From assembly GCF_014645195.1 (NCBI RefSeq), contig NZ_BMLK01000005.1, forward strand, positions 1-64,000: a DNA stretch of 64,000 nt. Direction: 5' to 3'. A program made the translations under genes and the position numbers. Source of the DNA: Novosphingobium indicum (GTDB lineage: Bacteria; Pseudomonadota; Alphaproteobacteria; Sphingomonadales; Sphingomonadaceae). The notes under the pieces are model-generated. The model ran no database searches. It saw only the letters and a list, made by a program, of their open reading frames with translations, and was not told the origin of the DNA. This document shows, in pieces, positions 44,164 to 53,360 of the stretch. The first letter of the stretch is position 1, and each line of letters opens with the position of its first letter.

Positions 44164-45756
44164 TCATCGATGCGATTGGTCCGCTTGGTCCGCGCAGGAA
44201 TTGACTGCGTCCGCCGATCCCTCCCATCCGCCGCCAAGAGCCTTATAAAGCGCGACAAGGCGTATTGAGATGGCCGTCGTGCTGTCCGCGTGCAGCGCCT
44301 CACTTTCATGCAATGTCCTTTCCGCATCGAGCACTTCGAGAATGCTGTCGAGGCCATTCTCATAGCGCAGCCGGGCCAGGCGAACCGCGGACCTGTTCTG
44401 GCTCACCGCCTCGACGACAGAAGCGCGCCGCTTCTGCTCCTCGGCGTAGGCGGTAAGAGCACTATCCACCTCATGCAGTGCATTGAGCACGGTGCGCCCA
44501 TAGTCGACCGCTGCCGCTTCAGTGCGATAGCCTGCCGCCGCGACCTTGGCGCGGCGGCGTCCGCCGTCAAATAGTGGCGCGGCGAGCTGGGGACCAACCA
44601 AGCCGAACCGGCTTGCCCAATCAAACAGGTTGGTGAGGTCCTGCGCCTGATATCCTCCCGCGACGGTCAAGGTCAGGCGCGGAAAGCGATCGGCAATAGC
44701 AACGCCCTGGCGCGCGGTCGCCGCATGGAAGCGCTTTTCAGCGCTTCGAATGTCGGGACGCCTGCAAAGGAGTTCTGCGGGAAGACCGACCGCGACCTGC
44801 GGCGGAATCACTGGGACCGGTTTGGCGGATTCGAGCTGGCTCCTGAGCGCGCCAGGCTCGCGATCTATGAGCCGGCTGAGCTCGTTGATGTCGGCAACAA
44901 TCTGCCGCTCGAGCAACGGGAGCTGCGCCTCGATCAGGCTGGCCTGCGCTGCCGCGCGCGAGACGTCGATCTCGCTCGACAGTCCCAGAATGCGCCTTCG
45001 CCTTGCGATGCGCAGCAGATCGCGCGCGGTGGCTAGGTTGTCCAGGGCGACCGCGCGCTTGAGCTGGGCGCCGCGCAGGTCGATGTAGGCACGCGCTACT
45101 TCACCGAACAGCGCCACCTCGACGCCGCGCCAGTCCTCCACGGCCGTTGCGGCATCCGCGTCGGCTGCTTCTATGCTTCGCCGGATTCCCCCGAAGAGAT
45201 CCAGCTCCCAGACCGCATCGAAGCCGAATTGAAATTGTCCGTAGGGGTTCGCGATCGAGGCGCCGGGCGAGTTCGCCAATCCAGGAATATCGCCCGCCAG
45301 CCCAAAAAGCTTGCCGCTGGGCGTGTTCTCGCTGATGCGTTGCCCTTGCCAGGATCCGGCGGTGTCGAGCGATGGCCTTGCTGCCGCGCCGACGACGGCG
45401 CGTTGGGCCCGCGCTTCCTGGATGCGCAAAGCAGCGAGCCGCAAGTCGGCATTTGCGGATGCGGCTCTCTCTACCAGCGAGGTGAGCATCGGATCGTTGA
45501 AGGTCGTCCACCACTTCGGCTGCTGAAAGCCTTGGGTGGTTGCGCGGCTTTGCGGCCCGGCCCCGGGTGAGGACCATGCCGCAGGCACATCGGGTTTCGG
45601 ACGCTGGAAGTCGGGTCCGACGACACAGCCGCTCAAGGCAGTTGTGGCAAATACCGCCGGTGAGACCCAGGCCATGCGAGCAATCCGCCGACATAGCCTG
45701 TCTCGGCGGTTTCCCGCGTTGGTCTGGCTGCCACCTCTCACGTCCGACATCTCCAT
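44164..45756 (-). CDS. NodT/OprM-type outer-membrane efflux lipoprotein
   Basis: About 530 residues. A lipobox-like SGCVVGPDF, the usual start of NodT-family lipoproteins, follows a short hydrophobic stretch; GPDFQRPKPDVPAAW and WWTTFNDPMLTSLV complete the signature. Two OEP repeats follow (FDAVWELDLFGGIRRS and VGPQLAAPLFDGGRRRA), then the coiled coil. The gene is divergent from the HlyD-ABC exporter across about 250 bp and likely supplies its outer-membrane channel. The start is uncertain (ATG 45756 or 45750; an ATG nearer the lipobox is also possible). Confidence 0.85.
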   Translation of the reverse strand: MEMSDVRGGSQTNAGNRRDRLCRRIARMAWVSPAVFATTALSGCVVGPDFQRPKPDVPAAWSSPGAGPQSRATTQGFQQPKWWTTFNDPMLTSLVERAASANADLRLAALRIQEARAQRAVVGAAARPSLDTAGSWQGQRISENTPSGKLFGLAGDIPGLANSPGASIANPYGQFQFGFDAVWELDLFGGIRRSIEAADADAATAVEDWRGVEVALFGEVARAYIDLRGAQLKRAVALDNLATARDLLRIARRRRILGLSSEIDVSRAAAQASLIEAQLPLLERQIVADINELSRLIDREPGALRSQLESAKPVPVIPPQVAVGLPAELLCRRPDIRSAEKRFHAATARQGVAIADRFPRLTLTVAGGYQAQDLTNLFDWASRFGLVGPQLAAPLFDGGRRRAKVAAAGYRTEAAAVDYGRTVLNALHEVDSALTAYAEEQKRRASVVEAVSQNRSAVRLARLRYENGLDSILEVLDAERTLHESEALHADSTTAISIRLVALYKALGGGWEGSADAVNSCADQADQSHR

Positions 45757-46007
45757 CCGCTTCCATGTGTAACGGACTGTGACTCCCACGGCTCTATCCG
45801 AACAAGCGCCGAAAGGATGGCAATTCTCCAGCGTGTACCGAAATCACAGTCTTCACAGTATCATGACGCGACGGCGTCCAGGATTATTACATGTGACTTT
45901 TGTCGCCCCATCGCCGTAATGTCGATGGCGCCGCCGCGTCTAAGGTATCGCCGCGCAATGCCTGACGGCGGATTGATCGCAAACTGAAAGACAGATCGGA
46001 GATTGCC

Positions 46008-46979
46008 TTGGCATTGCAAGCCAAACATCTGACCCGACTGGTGGCCTTCGGGTTGCTCGCCATAGTTGTGGTGTCGGCAGGCCTTTACTGGATGTTGAAA
46101 CCGCAGCCTCAACCCGCTCAGGTGATCTATGGCAGCGGCCGTATCGAGGCCGACGAGGTCCGGATAGCCGTCGAGCTTCCGGGAAGGTTGCTGGAAAATG
46201 CGGCAGTCGAGGGCCAAAATCTTGCGACAGGCCAGCTTGTGGCCCGGCTCGATCCCAATGATTATGTGCTTGAAGCCAATCGCGCCGAAGCACACCAGGC
46301 TGCGGCGCAGCGCGCGGCGGCACAGCTCGTTCCGCAGATCAGTCTCGCCCGGCATCACGCACGAACCGCCAGAACCGACCTTCGGCGGTTCGAGGCCTTG
46401 TCCGGCGAAGGCGCCGTCTCGGCGCGCGAGGTGGACTTCCAGCGGAATGCCAATCGCGCCGCCATCGACGAAGTTCGAATCTTGCAGGAGCAGCAGGCCA
46501 GAGCCGAAGCCGAGGCCGACGTTGCTGCAGAAAACCTGGCTCTGGCTCGGTTGCAGCTCAACAAGACGCGAATTTTCGCGCCCATTTCAGGAGCCGTGCT
46601 CGAGCGGCTCGTCGAGCCGGGCGAAGTGCTGGCCGCCGGCCAGGCGGTAGCGGTCGTGGCGAATCTGTCCCGGGTGAGGCTCAAGCTGTTTGTGAGCGAG
46701 CGTGATCTCGGCAAGGTGCGCCTTGGTGCCGTGGCGCGCTTGCGCGTCGACGCTTTTCCCGAACGGTTCTTCACGGCGAAGGTGGCGCGCATTGATGCGC
46801 AAGCCCAGTTCACTCCTCGCGATATTCACATGGAAGATGAACGCAGCCGGACCGTTTACGGTGTGACACTGGAAGCCGACAATCCCGATGGTCTGCTCAA
46901 GCCCGGGATGCCTGCCGATGCCTGGATACTCTGGGACAAGCGAGCTGGCTGGCCCGCGCGCCTGACGGTGCCGGAATAG
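46008..46979 (+). CDS. HlyD-family membrane-fusion protein
   Basis: A 323-residue protein starting at TTG 46008 with CGGAG at good spacing. One N-terminal TM (LVAFGLLAIVVVSAGLYWML) is followed by the first lipoyl half (VELPGRLLENAAVEGQNLATGQLV), a long Ala/Arg/Glu coiled coil, the second half (FAPISGAVLERLVEPGEVLAAGQ) and a beta barrel ending KPGMPADAWI. It matches YhiI-type adaptors that link ABC-2 exporters to an outer-membrane channel. It is first in an operon with the ATPase and two permeases. Confidence 0.88.
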   Translation: MALQAKHLTRLVAFGLLAIVVVSAGLYWMLKPQPQPAQVIYGSGRIEADEVRIAVELPGRLLENAAVEGQNLATGQLVARLDPNDYVLEANRAEAHQAAAQRAAAQLVPQISLARHHARTARTDLRRFEALSGEGAVSAREVDFQRNANRAAIDEVRILQEQQARAEAEADVAAENLALARLQLNKTRIFAPISGAVLERLVEPGEVLAAGQAVAVVANLSRVRLKLFVSERDLGKVRLGAVARLRVDAFPERFFTAKVARIDAQAQFTPRDIHMEDERSRTVYGVTLEADNPDGLLKPGMPADAWILWDKRAGWPARLTVPE

Positions 46980-46982
46980 GCC

Positions 46983-48686
46983 ATGGTGCCGGATTCCATC
47001 GTCGAGGCCGAAGGGCTCGGTCGCCGATATGGCGGACGTGCAGTGCTGCAGGATGTGAGCTTTCAAGTCGGACCCGGAGAAGTGTTCGGTGTTGTCGGTC
47101 CCGACGGCGCGGGAAAGACGACGCTGTTGCAGATGCTGGCCGCCATTCTCACACCGAGCGAGGGCAGATGCCGCGTACTGGGGGAAGATGTCCGCCGCAG
47201 AGCGAGCCTTGTTCAGGCGCGTGTTGGCTACATGTCGCAAGGCTTCTCACTCTACGACCGGTTGACGGTCGCGGAAAACATCGCGTTTGCCGCTGATATC
47301 CGTGACGTCCCGAGGACAGATCTGGGTGAACGGCGGGCCCAGTTGCTGGCAATGGCCGGACTGGAGCGATTCCAGGACCGGCGCGAGGGTGCGCTCTCGG
47401 GTGGGATGCGCAAGAAGCTGGCCCTCTGCACAAATCTGATTCACGAGCCGCCGCTGCTCATTCTCGATGAACCGAGCCTTGGCGTGGACCCGCTCTCGCG
47501 CCGCGAATTGTGGAAGATACTGGATACGGCCAGGGCTGCCGGGCGATCCATCGTCTTTGCGACCTCCTACATGGAAGAAGCGGACGCCAGCGACCGGGTG
47601 CTGCTGCTCCGTGACGGCCGTCCGCTGGCGATGGGAACGCCTGCTGAACTTCGGGCCGGGGCGCAGGGCCGGGTTTACCGGATCGGAACCGCCGAACCGG
47701 CCTCTATCGAGCGCGAGCTTGCGGCCGATGCGGCAGTCATCAGCTTCCAGCGCCGTTCGGGCAACGAGATTCGGACGCAGTTGCGAATGGCGCGGCCACC
47801 CAGGATCAGCGGCAACGCCGTGACTTTGATTGAACCGACCGAGCCGACAATGGAGGATGTCTTTACCGTCAGTTCGGCGGATGCAGCGCCGCCGATAAGC
47901 GAACCTCATGCTGCGCCGCCCGCGCAGCAGATGGGAGCGTCGGTCGTTGTTGCCGAGCGTGTTACGCGCCGATTCGGGGCGTTTACCGCCGTCGACAGAG
48001 TGAGCCTGTCTATCCGGGCGGGCGAAGTGCTGGGACTTCTGGGCCCGAACGGCGCCGGCAAGACCACATTAATCCGCATCCTTTGTGGGCTCCTTGCGCC
48101 TACAGAAGGTCGAGCCGAGATCGCCGGATTCGATGTGGCGCGTCAAAGCGAAGCGGTGCGGGCGCGCATCGGGTATATGTCGCAGAAATTCTCGCTCTAC
48201 CCGGACCTCACGGCGCGCGAAAACCTCGGCTTTTTCGCTCGAGCCTACGGCGTACCGCGCACCGAGTTCGCGAGCCGGATCGGGTGGGCGGTGGCGCGTG
48301 CGGGGCTTGAGCAGATAGACGAAAAGCCGGTCGGAGGTCTGTCGGGCGCGATCCGCCAGCGGCTGGCGCTCGCCTGCGCAATTGTGCACCGTCCTCAGGT
48401 GCTGTTTCTCGACGAGCCCACCTCCGGTGTGGACCCGCTCTCGCGCTTCCGGTTCTGGCGGTTGATCGCCGCCCTCGCCGCCGACGGCGTGAGCATCGTT
48501 GTCACGACCCATTATCTGGAAGAAGCCACCTTCTGCGATCGACTCGGTCTGATGATGGATGGGAGGCTGATCGCCATCGGTGCGCTCGCGACCCTCAAGG
48601 CGGACCTTGGCTTATCCCGAGGTAGCGTCGAGGAGGTGTTCCTAGGGTTCATTGCTCGTGAACGCGAGAACGAGAGGGTAACATGA
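46983..48686 (+). CDS. Dual ABC ATPase (two nucleotide-binding domains)
   Basis: A 567-residue protein with two fused ABC domains. NBD1 has Walker A GPDGAGKTTLL, signature LSGGMRKKLA and Walker B LLILDEPSLGVD. NBD2 has Walker A GPNGAGKTTLI, an altered signature LSGAIRQRLA (Ala for the second Gly) and Walker B VLFLDEPTSGVD. This is the RbbA/YhiH layout without its C-terminal permease, which is supplied here by separate genes. It begins 3 bp after the HlyD gene and overlaps the first permease gene by 4 bp. Confidence 0.9.
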   Translation: MVPDSIVEAEGLGRRYGGRAVLQDVSFQVGPGEVFGVVGPDGAGKTTLLQMLAAILTPSEGRCRVLGEDVRRRASLVQARVGYMSQGFSLYDRLTVAENIAFAADIRDVPRTDLGERRAQLLAMAGLERFQDRREGALSGGMRKKLALCTNLIHEPPLLILDEPSLGVDPLSRRELWKILDTARAAGRSIVFATSYMEEADASDRVLLLRDGRPLAMGTPAELRAGAQGRVYRIGTAEPASIERELAADAAVISFQRRSGNEIRTQLRMARPPRISGNAVTLIEPTEPTMEDVFTVSSADAAPPISEPHAAPPAQQMGASVVVAERVTRRFGAFTAVDRVSLSIRAGEVLGLLGPNGAGKTTLIRILCGLLAPTEGRAEIAGFDVARQSEAVRARIGYMSQKFSLYPDLTARENLGFFARAYGVPRTEFASRIGWAVARAGLEQIDEKPVGGLSGAIRQRLALACAIVHRPQVLFLDEPTSGVDPLSRFRFWRLIAALAADGVSIVVTTHYLEEATFCDRLGLMMDGRLIAIGALATLKADLGLSRGSVEEVFLGFIARERENERVT

Positions 48687-49777
48687 AGCTGCGGCGCATG
48701 TTCGCGTTCTCTCGCAAGGAGGTGCTGGAGATTTCGCGTGATCCCTTCACCTTATGGGTGGCGATCTTCATGCCGCTCGTCATGCTGTTTCTGTTCGCTT
48801 ACGCAATCTCGCTCGACGTCGAGAACGCGCCGCTGGTCGTAGTCGATCAGGACAAGAGCGCGGCAAGCCGGGAGTTGCAGGCGCGGTTTCTGAACTCGGG
48901 TTATTTCATGCTCACGGACGCGCCCCAGGATGCACGCGTGGCCGAGCACGCCCTGATGCGGGGAGAAACGCGCGCCGCGCTATTCATTCCCAACGGCTTT
49001 GCGCGACGCTTGAGCCGTGGCGAGCCAGCGCCGGTTCAACTCATCGTCGATGGCACCTATGCGACCACGGCTTCCATCCTTTCGGCCTACGGACGGGCGA
49101 TACTCTATGCCTTTCCTGGAGAGCTGCGATTGCCGATCCAGCCGGAAGTCCGGGTCTGGTATAATCCGCAGCTAAGAAGCCGCGACTTCATCGTGCCAGG
49201 CCTGTTCGCGGTCATCCTGATGGCATTTCCGCCGCTCCTCACCGCGCTTGCCGTAGCGCGGGAAAAGGAACTGGGCACCATCGCGCAGATCTACGCGTCA
49301 CCCATGACCAAAGGAGAGTTCATCGCAGGCAAGCTTCTGCCCTATGCCGTCCTCGCGTTTCTGGAACTCCTGATCGTGGTCGGCGGAGGCCTTTTATGGT
49401 TCTCCGTGCCAATTCGCGGCAGTCTCCTGCTGCTGATCGTGGTTGGCCTCCTCTACGTCGTGTGCACGGTGTCGATTGGCCTGCTGGTGTCCACGCTTGT
49501 CAGAACGCAATTGGCCGCCATGCTGGTTGCGCTGATCGTTACTTTGATGCCGGCATTCCTGTTCTCGGGCTTCGTCTATCCCATCTTCACCATGCCTGCC
49601 GCGTTCCAGACCTACGCTTCGGCGTTCCCGACGCGCTACTTCCTGGAGGCTTCGCGAGGCATCGTCCTGCGTGGGGCGGGTCTGAAAGAAATCTGGTTCT
49701 ATGTCGCAATCATTGCCGCTTACACGGCAGTCGTGTTCCTCCTTGCCGCCTGGCGCTTTCGAAAGAGGATTGGCTGA
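48683..49777 (+). CDS. ABC-2 type permease, first subunit
   Basis: A 364-residue inner-membrane protein of the YhhJ/ABC-2 type. An N-terminal TM (LWVAIFMPLVMLFLFAYAI) precedes a large periplasmic region (VVDQDKSAASRELQARFLNSG to VRVWYNPQLRSRDFIVPG), then five TMs with VAREKELGTIAQIYASPMTKGEFI as the coupling helix. It overlaps both neighbours by short ATGA-like junctions, so expression is coupled. The substrate is unknown; related systems export drugs or lipophilic compounds. Confidence 0.88.
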   Translation: MKLRRMFAFSRKEVLEISRDPFTLWVAIFMPLVMLFLFAYAISLDVENAPLVVVDQDKSAASRELQARFLNSGYFMLTDAPQDARVAEHALMRGETRAALFIPNGFARRLSRGEPAPVQLIVDGTYATTASILSAYGRAILYAFPGELRLPIQPEVRVWYNPQLRSRDFIVPGLFAVILMAFPPLLTALAVAREKELGTIAQIYASPMTKGEFIAGKLLPYAVLAFLELLIVVGGGLLWFSVPIRGSLLLLIVVGLLYVVCTVSIGLLVSTLVRTQLAAMLVALIVTLMPAFLFSGFVYPIFTMPAAFQTYASAFPTRYFLEASRGIVLRGAGLKEIWFYVAIIAAYTAVVFLLAAWRFRKRIG

Positions 49778-50877
49778 TGTGGGGACGTATAGCCGGGTTG
49801 ACTATCAAGGAATTCACGCAGGTCCTGCGCGACCCGATCATACTTTTTCTTATCGTATATCTCTATAGCGCCGAACTGGTGATTTGCACGCTGGCGCTCG
49901 GATTTGACGTCCAGAACCTGAAACTCGGTGTGATCGACCATGACCGGACCGAAGCCAGCCGCTCGGTGATCCAGGCGCTGACAGGAGGCGACAATTTCGT
50001 GCTGGCTGCCCAGTTTGCCGACATGCGTCAGGTCGAAGACCATCTGCAACGGGGGGCCCTCGACGCGGTCGTGGAAATACCTCCCGGTTTCGCCCGACGG
50101 ATCGCAGCCGGTCGCCGAGTCGATCTTGGCGTCGTCGTCGATGGGTCGAATGGCAACATCGCCGCCCGCGCCCGCGCCTATGTCATCGAGATCCTCGCGC
50201 GTTTCGCGCAAGAGCGAACCGCCGTGCAGATACACACACATGGCGTGCAGCCGGTTCTGCGAGTCTGGTATAATCCCGACCTGACGAACACCCGATTCAT
50301 GGCGTTGACGATGTTGGCCGAGGCAGGTCTGATGCTCGGGGTGGTGCTGCCGGCGGCTGCGATCGTACGCGAAAAGCAGGGCGGCACCATAGAACAACTG
50401 CGGGTAACCCCTGTTCGCGCTCACGAATTGTTCCTGGCCAAGATCACGCCGACCATCGTGATCTGCTCGGGCGCGGTTTTTCCGGTTCTTTTCATCCTGA
50501 CGTTGCTGGGCATTCCGGTGCAAGGGGGCATCGGAACCTTGCTTGCATTAACAGTCGTTTTCCTGATGAGCGCGGTCTCGATCGGCGTGTTTGTGGCGAC
50601 AATCACCAACACTTTGCAGCAGGCCATGCTGGTCAGTTTCTTCGGTTTGTTCCCGCTGCTGTTCCTCTCGGGGACGATCGCGCCGATCGAGTCCATGCCT
50701 GGGTGGCTGCAGGCAGCCTCCCAGGCCAGTCCACTGCTACATTATGTGGACATCGTGTCGGGGCTGTTCCTGAAAGGCGCCGGAATCGGCGAACTCTGGT
50801 CACACGCCGCGGCCCTTATCGCAATCAGTGCGGCAATGTTCGCCGGAGGTTGGTTCCTGTTCAAGCGGCAGTGGTGA
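49777..50877 (+). CDS. ABC-2 type permease, second subunit
   Basis: From ATG 49777 (sharing one base with the previous stop), 366 residues, homologous to the first permease. It has an N-terminal TM (IILFLIVYLYSAELVICTLAL), a periplasmic region with VIDHDRTEASRSVIQALTGG and LRVWYNPDLTNTRFM, a coupling segment VREKQGGTIEQLRVTPVRAHEL and five C-terminal TMs. The two permeases likely form a heterodimer on the dual ATPase. About 290 bp without a recognised gene follow. Confidence 0.88.
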   Translation: MWGRIAGLTIKEFTQVLRDPIILFLIVYLYSAELVICTLALGFDVQNLKLGVIDHDRTEASRSVIQALTGGDNFVLAAQFADMRQVEDHLQRGALDAVVEIPPGFARRIAAGRRVDLGVVVDGSNGNIAARARAYVIEILARFAQERTAVQIHTHGVQPVLRVWYNPDLTNTRFMALTMLAEAGLMLGVVLPAAAIVREKQGGTIEQLRVTPVRAHELFLAKITPTIVICSGAVFPVLFILTLLGIPVQGGIGTLLALTVVFLMSAVSIGVFVATITNTLQQAMLVSFFGLFPLLFLSGTIAPIESMPGWLQAASQASPLLHYVDIVSGLFLKGAGIGELWSHAAALIAISAAMFAGGWFLFKRQW

Positions 50878-51168
50878 ATTTGCGGTCGTGGCCTTCGATA
50901 TGTGCAAGCATCGAAGTGGCTTGGCACTGCCGATCCATCGCCGACTGAATGCGTTGCGGCCAGACCTTTCCCGGGGCTGAAATCGGCTCTGACTCGCTCA
51001 ATCTGACCTCGACGCTGTGGCGACTGGCGACTGGCGACTGACCGGATGCCTTCCCGCGTCTCGTTCCACCGCTCGACCAGCCGGAGCTGTAATAAAGCGT
51101 TCTCGACTGCGTCGAATGCTGACCACCGTGCGAATGGGAACTCAAACCAGCTCGAAAGAGAGGCAGAG

Positions 51169-51780
51169 ATGATCAGTTGGCCCAAATCCGCCCGTAACTG
51201 GGCAATTGCTACCATTGCTGCGTTCGCGCTTGCCGGCTGCGGTATCAATTCTGTACCGACGGCGCAAGAGAACGCAAAGGCGAAGTGGGCCGACGTCCAG
51301 GCTGCATTCCAGGAGCGCACCAACCTGGTTCCGAATCTCGCCGTCGTCGCCAAGGGCGCGGCCGAGCAGGAGAAAGGCATCCTCACCGGCGTGATCGAGG
51401 CACGCGCCAAGGCAACGAGTATCCAACTCAATGCCAACGACCTCACCGATCCCGCCAAGATGGCACAATTCCAAGCGGCACAGAACCAATTGTCGAATTC
51501 GCTCGCGGGCTTCGGTCGGCTGCTCGTCAATGTCGAGCGCTACCCCGAACTCAAGAGCATTACCAACTACCAGATGTTGCAGAGCCAGTTGGAAGGCCAG
51601 GAAAACCGTATCCGTGTGGCTATCCGAGACTACAATGGCGCGGTCCAGGACTACAACACGCGCGTCCGCACCTTCCCCGAGATGATTGGCGGCGCGATTC
51701 GGGGTGCCAAGCCGATGGTGCCTTATCAGGCGGTGACGCCCGGCTCCGAGGTCGCGCCAAGCCTCGAAGGCAAGCTCTGA
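51169..51780 (+). CDS. lemA: LemA-family lipoprotein
   Basis: From ATG 51169, 203 residues. A signal ending in lipobox FALAGC is followed by the LemA helical pattern: AKWADVQAAFQERTNLVPNL, FGRLLVNVERYPELKSITNY, ENRIRVAIRDYNGAVQDYNT and FPEMIGG. LemA proteins are membrane-associated helical bundles, almost always cotranscribed with TPM-domain proteins, as here (15-bp gap). The role is unclear; members have been tied to envelope stress. Confidence 0.88.
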   Translation: MISWPKSARNWAIATIAAFALAGCGINSVPTAQENAKAKWADVQAAFQERTNLVPNLAVVAKGAAEQEKGILTGVIEARAKATSIQLNANDLTDPAKMAQFQAAQNQLSNSLAGFGRLLVNVERYPELKSITNYQMLQSQLEGQENRIRVAIRDYNGAVQDYNTRVRTFPEMIGGAIRGAKPMVPYQAVTPGSEVAPSLEGKL

Positions 51781-51795
51781 GAGCGGCACAGGGCC

Positions 51796-52581
51796 ATGAG
51801 GCTTATTTACCCCGTCCTTGCCTTTGTTGCGGCGCTCCTCCTCGTGCTGGCAGTCCTCGTCATGCCCGCGCTGGCCGCGCCGAACTTTCCGCCACTGACC
51901 GGCCGGGTAGTCGATGCGGCCAACATCGTCCCGCCCGATATCGAGACGCGGCTGACGCAAAAGCTCGAAGCGCTGGAAAAGAAGTCCGGCCGCCAGCTGG
52001 TCGTGGCCACCATTTCGGACCTCCAGGGATATGAGATATCGGACTACGGCTATCAACTCGGTCGCGCCTGGGGTCTGGGTGACAAACAGCGCAACGATGG
52101 GGCGCTGCTCATCGTCGCCCCGGGCCAGCGCAAGGTTCGAATCGAGGTCGGCTACAATCTTGAAGGAATTCTGACCGACGGGATGTCCTCGCTGATCATC
52201 ACCCAGACGATCGTGCCCAGATTCAAGCGAGGTGATATCGGCGGGGGCATAGAGGCTGGAACCGATGCACTGATCCGTCAGCTGACCCTGTCAGAGAGCG
52301 ACGCTCGAGCCCAGGCCAAGGCCGCTGACCAAGCGACGGAGCAGTCGCAGAGCGACACTGAGGTCGGACCCGCATCCCTCTTCCCGCTGCTGATTTTCGG
52401 CATCTGGGCGCTGATGGCGTTCGGTGGCCATGGCCATGGCCGCCGGCACCGGCATGGATCGGGCCTGCCAACGATTCTTTGGGGACCAGGCCTGGGAGGG
52501 CGTGGCCGTGGCGGCTCTCGCGGAGGTTTCCGCGGGGGCGGCGGCTCATTTGGCGGCGGCGGCGCGTCTGGAGGCTGGTGA
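51796..52581 (+). CDS. TPM-domain protein (YgcG-like) with Gly-rich tail
   Basis: A 261-residue protein. Signal peptide (VLAFVAALLLVLAVLVMPALA), TPM domain in the periplasm (TGRVVDAANIVPPDIETRLTQ, LVVATISDLQG, NDGALLIVAPGQRKVRIEVG), a TM helix (SLFPLLIFGIWALMAFGG), then a His/Arg segment and a Gly-rich tail ending in GGGGASGGW. This is the standard YgcG form. It is coupled to the following TPM-like gene, whose ATG is 1 bp beyond its stop. Confidence 0.85.
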   Translation: MRLIYPVLAFVAALLLVLAVLVMPALAAPNFPPLTGRVVDAANIVPPDIETRLTQKLEALEKKSGRQLVVATISDLQGYEISDYGYQLGRAWGLGDKQRNDGALLIVAPGQRKVRIEVGYNLEGILTDGMSSLIITQTIVPRFKRGDIGGGIEAGTDALIRQLTLSESDARAQAKAADQATEQSQSDTEVGPASLFPLLIFGIWALMAFGGHGHGRRHRHGSGLPTILWGPGLGGRGRGGSRGGFRGGGGSFGGGGASGGW

Positions 52582-52582
52582 G

Positions 52583-53266
52583 ATGATATTAAGCGATGCC
52601 GAGCACCAGAATGTCGCGGACGCTATTCGCCGCGCGGAAACCAGCACCTCCGGTGAAATCCTGTGCGTCTTAAGCGAGGCCGACAGCTACTATCCGCAGG
52701 TAGCGCTCGCCTGGGCTGCCGCTATTGCCCTGCTTGTACCCTATCTTCTGTGGCTCACAGGCATCGATATCGGGATGATGATGCCCCCTGGTTGGCAGCC
52801 AGGTCATTGGGAGGATGCAACGACGATCGCCTATCATCGTTTCGGGCTCGGATACACCGTTCTGCCTATCGCGTTATTCATTCTGACTTATGCTGTCACG
52901 CTTGTCCCGCCGGTTTCTCGGTTTCTCACGCCTCGGCGCATCCGGCGCCAGCATGTCCATCGCTCGGCGCTCGAGCAATTCCGAGCCAGGGGCTTGCGCC
53001 GGACCGCCAGGCGTACCGGCGTGCTCATATTCGTCTCGCTCAGCGACCGGCAGGCCGAGGTGATAGCCGATGAGGGAATCTACACGAGAGTTCCGCCAGA
53101 GGCCTGGGCCGATGCAGTTGCCACCATAGTCGCCGGCATCAAGCGCAACGAGATCGCAACAGGCCTGGTCGAAGCCGTTGAACGCGTTGGGACGCTGCTT
53201 GCAACACATTTTCCGCCTAGTGCGGAGAACCCCAACGAGCTGCCCGACAAGGTCGTCGAGCTTTGA
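52583..53266 (+). CDS. Second TPM-domain membrane protein
   Basis: A 227-residue protein. A short N-terminal segment (VADAIRRAETSTSGEILCVL) resembles a TPM start. Two TM helices (ALAWAAAIALLVPYLLWL and LGYTVLPIALFILTYAVTLV) follow, then the conserved ALEQFRARGLRRTARRTGVLIFVSLSDRQ and VVAGIKR-like region (IVAGIKRNEIATGLVEAVERVG). It is a standard third member of LemA/TPM operons. The function is unknown. Confidence 0.8.
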   Translation: MILSDAEHQNVADAIRRAETSTSGEILCVLSEADSYYPQVALAWAAAIALLVPYLLWLTGIDIGMMMPPGWQPGHWEDATTIAYHRFGLGYTVLPIALFILTYAVTLVPPVSRFLTPRRIRRQHVHRSALEQFRARGLRRTARRTGVLIFVSLSDRQAEVIADEGIYTRVPPEAWADAVATIVAGIKRNEIATGLVEAVERVGTLLATHFPPSAENPNELPDKVVEL

Positions 53267-53360
53267 AGCGCTACGAGGACCGGCTGACCGGCATGCCGGC
53301 GCCAGAGTCGCTGTTCATCGCCGGAGGATTCGGAATGACGCCTGAGCCGTTTACCGCCAG

